Assembly: GCF_000687475.1 (NCBI RefSeq)
Contig: NC_057319.1
Span: 2,966,001 to 3,030,000, forward strand
Origin: Ustilaginoidea virens
Lineage: Eukaryota; Ascomycota; Sordariomycetes; Hypocreales; Clavicipitaceae
Reading direction: 5' to 3'
Length of the DNA: 64,000 bases
Within the stretch, counting starts at the first letter, position 1, and each line of letters begins with the position of its first letter. The notes under the pieces were generated by a model. That model made no database searches, had not been told where the DNA came from, and saw nothing but the letters and a program-made list of their open reading frames with translations. Below are positions 59,841 through 64,000 of this stretch, in pieces. Position numbers and translations under genes: made by a program.

Positions 59841-61581
59841 GCGCGAGGTACACAGCTGCGGTGCCAAATTTTTGATTCCCCATTATGCAATGTCTTGACG
59901 AGTTGCATTAGGCGTTCAACGGTTGTGAGGGGGGCGGGAGAATAAAAAAAGATTGTCTTTGTGCTCGTCTTTTTACTCATGGCAAGCACCACGACACTAT
60001 GGGAAGGCCCAAAAAAAATATAAATAGCCGTGCTTGCTCTAGCGCCTGCGTCTCGAAACCACTTGTGCCTCGGCGATGCTCTCCGGTTCGCGAATACGTG
60101 AAGACCTTCTAGGCGCATTATGTACTGCCGTAGTTTCCCCAGCGAATTTATTTATTGACGAAGGCACCTTGCCGGGCCATTCTTCTTCCTGATGTCAAGT
60201 TTCGGCCAAGTAGATGCTGTCGATTGGCCAAACCATACGAATCCTCATCATTAAACGACACACGCTAGAAGTGCCCTTCACAGGCGGCCATAGACATCTT
60301 GACCCATTCCCGTGCTCAACAGCACTTCTCTCGACTTTGTGTGTTTCCAGATCCTTTGCACGGACGCAGGTCTGCACAACTTGCTTGAGAATGCTACGTA
60401 GAAGTCTGGCGGCCTTTTGGCAAGGGCAAGGATCAGGCTGTTCCTGCTGTTGGTGAGCGGAGGCGGATGCAGCTTGGAGAGACGCGAGCGACGAGATGTT
60501 TGGGTCGAAGGGTGCCACAGTACTCCGTTACAGTACAATACAATAGAGCGCCAGCCACCTCGCTTGGTGTGGCGTCACCACGACACTTTGGGGCAAACAT
60601 GTGGCGAAGTTCATGGTGTGGGGATTTTAGGGTGTTAGTATCGCAGTATGTATATACAATACCCAATAAAGTCGCACATTGTGTGGCGGCACACTTTTGG
60701 TGCAACAGTTAGAGGTCTGGCAACGTGTAAAAGAGTTATTCGCAAGATGCAATGGCAGAGCAAGGTAAAGCAAGAGGCCAAAATCTTAGCTGAGGATCAT
60801 GGAGGGCGCTTGCCTGGATTATCGAAAAAAATTCTTGTTGAACGGGCTGACAAGGAAGTACTTGGCACGTAAGAGCATTGACTTGTTAGTGGCCCGTGGC
60901 ACTGGGGAAAGTCGGGACCTGCGACGGGCCGTCAACGCCGCGCTGGACAGCTGGCTGCTATTCCCAATTCAGGTCACATTGGTCAGGGGAAAGTCAATTG
61001 CCAGCCACCTCCAGAAGTCCAGTCGTTTCCCCCCACACCAGGTCAACTCCTTCCACCATGAATTCTTGTTAGTGTCACGACGAGTCTGGGCCCGATTTAG
61101 GCGATCAAAATGCTGGAATTCGCTAAAAAGCGCTCTAGCCGTGTTGAATCAAGCGCTGGCAGATGATTGAGCGTTTCGTTGACGAAAATCCCCGCCGGCT
61201 GGGTTCGTTGTATCCGCTTTGCTGGCATTAGCGTTATCATTTACAATCAGGCCTAGGTGGATGCCCCGAGCTGCGTCTGGCTTGGCGGCCGCCGCAAATC
61301 AATGCTGCAACTTCACCACTTCACCACTTCACCTTTAACTCACTTGCAACTACTCACCCCAGGCCTCGGCATCTTACACACTTTAGCAACGCCTTATAAC
61401 TACTCAACTCTTTTTTACTTCTCCCTTTTCTCTCTTCCTCGGGACTTTCTCCGATTTGCCAGATTACTCAGCTCATTGGCTCGGTTCGTTGGTACAACAT
61501 CCTTGCATTTGCCTTGCCTATATGGAAAGGTCACTCCTTGCATCCTGCCGTGAAAACCCGAATGCAAGCTTCGCGATCCAA
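59841..61581. other. Intergenic stretch without a supported gene
   Basis: About 1.7 kb. The longest frame (123 codons, 60799-61170 plus) is basic and lacks any recognisable domain. Nothing else was seen. Confidence 0.5.
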
Positions 61582-64000
61582 ATGACAACTTCTTCCCTGC
61601 GCCGGCATCGGGGAGGTCAACCGATAAAGCTGGAACCAAACTCTTCTGTGAACGACCATGAACCCATGAGTGCGGACTATAACAACAATGGCGGAAGTTC
61701 GTTGGATTCAAACTACGACGAAACCATTTACTCAACTCGCCTAAATGAACTATCACGGTTGCATAGATCAGATGCTCGTACGCGAAACGCCTCCTCATTT
61801 CTTGATAGGCATCGAGACTAACGCTGGTGTGATGACAGCAGCGCCTAGTGAGCGTAGTACTGATGCTGGTCCAATCCTTCGTGAGATCAGAGCTAGAGCG
61901 AATCCGAATCTTGGCCAACAAGCTACTAGCCCTGCTAGCAACCAAAACGGCGAGAGTTTTTTCAACACGTCTTTCCAGGTTATCGGCAAGAAGCTCAAGG
62001 CTTGCAACGATACTCTGGGGGAGCTCCAACAGCTAGGTGTCTCCCATCACGTACAGCTTCCCCAATTGGTTCTAGTTGGCGACCAATCTGCTGGGAAGTC
62101 TAGTCTCATGTCTGGGCTTGCCAACCTTGAACTCCCTCGCAGCGAAGGAACCTGCACAAGATGTCCTCTTCACATCCGAGTCTCGCAAAATAGCGACTGG
62201 TCTTGCCGTGTGTCGCTCAGGAAGGAGTACTCCTATCAGCCGCCATTGGACAGACTCATAAACGAGTCAGATGTAACGGCTGATGACCCCTTTTTCCCAT
62301 GGCGCAAGAAACAAGGGACGGCCGTGCACGAGTTCAAAACCATGCATGACAAGAGTGAGATAGAAGAGGTACTTCGTTGGGCGCAAATCGCTATTCTGAA
62401 TGATGACAAGCATCACGGCCTCTTCATCCCGGGCTCTGGCAGCATTGCGGTGAACACTCCAATCACCAAAGCGGCAGAGGAGACCGTCGCCAAGTTTTCG
62501 CCCAACATTGTGGCACTCGAGATCAGAGGACCCGAGCTGCCGGACTTGTCATTTTACGATATGCCGGGCGTCTTTCAAAATCCTGCAGATGCCAAAGATG
62601 ACTACCTGGTCAATGTGGTTCGCAACCTTTCAATGGAATACATAAGGCAATCCTCCGCCATCATTATCTGCTCCATGCCCATGAACAGTGACGCCGAGAA
62701 CTCGTGCACCTTTGGGCTTACCCGACGACTGGGTGCGTGCTCACGTACCATTGGAGTCCTGACGAAAGCTGATCTCTTGCCAAATGGTGGAAACCACGAG
62801 CAATGGCTTGCGATAATGAACGGCGAGACTCATCAAACTGGCTTGGGGTACTTCATCACGTCGCGTCCCCAGGGGGAAGATTTGGACGAACTCAAGCGTT
62901 GGGAGGACAGGATGTTTGAAACACACTCTATCGATACGTGGCCATCTGCTTTTCACGGCTTTTCGGATCGATGCGGAGTGGAGAAGCTGAAATCTTTCCT
63001 CTCTGAACGCTTGGGGGCAGAATTTGCGAAAAGGTCCGTAGCACACGTCCTGCGCCATGCTTTTTTTTTTTTGCAGCCCAAGCTAATCATGATGACCACA
63101 TAGCCTGCCCCACACCAAATACAAACTCAAACAACACTTGGACCAAATCAAGGAGCAGCTGGCAATGCTGCCAGAGCTTCCGGACAATGTGGAGCTCGAG
63201 ATTCAGTCCGCTCTCATGTTGTTCGCCGACTCGGCAAGGATTAAGCTGGACTATTTGACGAGGCATTTCAGCAACCTGCCCCAGAATTTCCGCGATTGTC
63301 TGCTTAGCATAAAGCCAAGATTTACGTTGAAGGACAGCTCAGACTTGATGAAAGTTGTTGAGATCTCCGATGACGAGTCGGATAACGCATCTGTGACTAC
63401 GACGGCGACCACTCCGACAGCAAAGAGACGCGCTATGCCAGCCAACACTACGCCCTCAAAGAGACCGCGGCTGGACATGTATGTGAATGGAGGGACGCCG
63501 ACGAATAGGCACTTGAAGCCGGACGCACAGAGCGGGCTCCCGGGCAGGGCGGGGAACACCGCGTCTTCTCGCGCGCCAAGTGTCCGAAAAGGTGCGCTCC
63601 CAGAGCCTTTCACGGAGTTTACAGACCTAGGTTGCCGTTTCCGCACCTTGCGTCAAATACGTGATGAGATCGGGGCCAAGACCAAGGCTGGCATGCCTGA
63701 TCGTACGTCTGACGAGGTCTACGAAGATCTCGCAACAGAAGCGGTAAGGCCCTGGAACGGGCCTATGGACGCCTTTTTGCATCAGGCCATGCGGGAACTG
63801 CATTCCGAACTGGAGACGACTTTGAACAAGTCGCTTGAGAAGCTGAAGAAGAGGTTCATTTACGCAGAAGCCAAAAAACACTTGCGCGGCTGTCTCGAGG
63901 AGCATAGGAAAGAGACGGAGAAGGATCTCCAGCTTCTCTACCAAGACGAGACAGAAAGACTACTGACCTTTAACAATGATGCCTTTGTACAATACAAAAA
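61582..64000 (+). CDS. Dynamin-family GTPase (Mx/Vps1-like superfamily), 3' end cut by window
   Basis: Exons 61582-61777, 61839-63033 and 63104 onward join in frame; the gene runs past the right edge. Intron 1 has GACTAACG and ACAG; intron 2 has GCTAATC and ends ACATAG after a T-run. The GTPase domain starts at about residue 120: G1 GDQSAGKSSLMSGL (about 145), switch I region SEGTCTRCPLHIRV, G3 DMPG (about 305) and G4 TKADLLPNGG (about 374). The middle/stalk region follows (LPHTKYKLKQHLDQIKEQLA; LMLFADSARIKLDYLTRHF), interrupted by a Ser/Thr/Pro- and Lys-rich insert around 63360-63590 that contains SKRPRLD, a possible nuclear signal, then RTLRQIRDEIGAKTKAGMPD. The family forms membrane-remodelling or defence-like GTPase polymers. 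The insert and divergent G domain fit the expanded fungal dynamin-like proteins rather than Dnm1 or Vps1. Confidence 0.85.

Noticed and set aside
60799..61170. 123-codon basic frame near the right end
   Set aside because: No domain, no clear promoter or splice support; it could be chance in a 1.7-kb spacer.

Overview
This window is nuclear DNA from a filamentous ascomycete, most likely a Sordariomycete of the Hypocreales type. The evidence is short GT-AG introns (about 50 to 100 nt) with CTAAC/CTGAC branch sites, fungal-specific domain combinations (CDH-type cytochrome joined to cytochrome b561, an Hce2-like secreted protein, KRE2/MNT1 GT15), and long gene-poor spacers full of microsatellites and homopolymers. 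The taxon is inferred from protein style and was not measured.

Layout. 1-667: 3' end of a multi-pass membrane protein gene (+). 2.0-3.4 kb: secreted cytochrome/b561 protein (-). 4.5-6.9 kb: large F-box/leucine-rich-repeat protein (-). 7.5-14.1 kb: accessory island. It holds a broken Ty3/Gypsy-like retroelement (about 8-10.4 kb), a second and different integrase C-terminal fragment (11.46-11.71 kb), and a group of related orphan Cys-motif genes, including a tail-to-tail inverted pair (12.66-14.1 kb) of which one copy is a pseudogene. 15.6-22.1 kb: Mlp1/Tpr nuclear-basket nucleoporin (-). 23.3-24.0 kb: conserved-looking unknown protein (-). 24-30.9 kb: about 7 kb with no supported gene, rich in simple repeats. 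30.9-31.4 kb: small secreted Hce2/Ecp2-like protein (-). 33.5-35.5 kb: hemerythrin-like protein (+) converging on a Pex11-family peroxisomal protein (-).

36.9-53.7 kb is a gene-dense housekeeping block: eIF3c/Nip1 (-), Isa2 (+), ribosomal protein L7/uL30 (-), ribosomal protein S14/uS11 (+), the CSB/Rad26 repair ATPase (-) and the Hir1 histone chaperone (+). L7 and S14 are transcribed divergently from one short intergenic region. The second coding intron of L7 carries a probable box C/D snoRNA with a guide for large-subunit rRNA. 54.8-59.8 kb: a GT15 mannosyltransferase and a UDP-sugar transporter, two Golgi glycosylation genes in tandem (+). 61.6 kb to the right edge: a dynamin-family GTPase, cut by the window end.

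The most notable signals are the snoRNA in the L7 intron, the inverted Cys-motif gene pair with its flanking 17-bp direct repeat, and a 9-bp motif, TACGGAGTA/TACTCCGTA, present at least 13 times and only outside coding exons. I found no tRNA, rRNA, CRISPR array, polyketide/NRPS cluster or virus-like gene.
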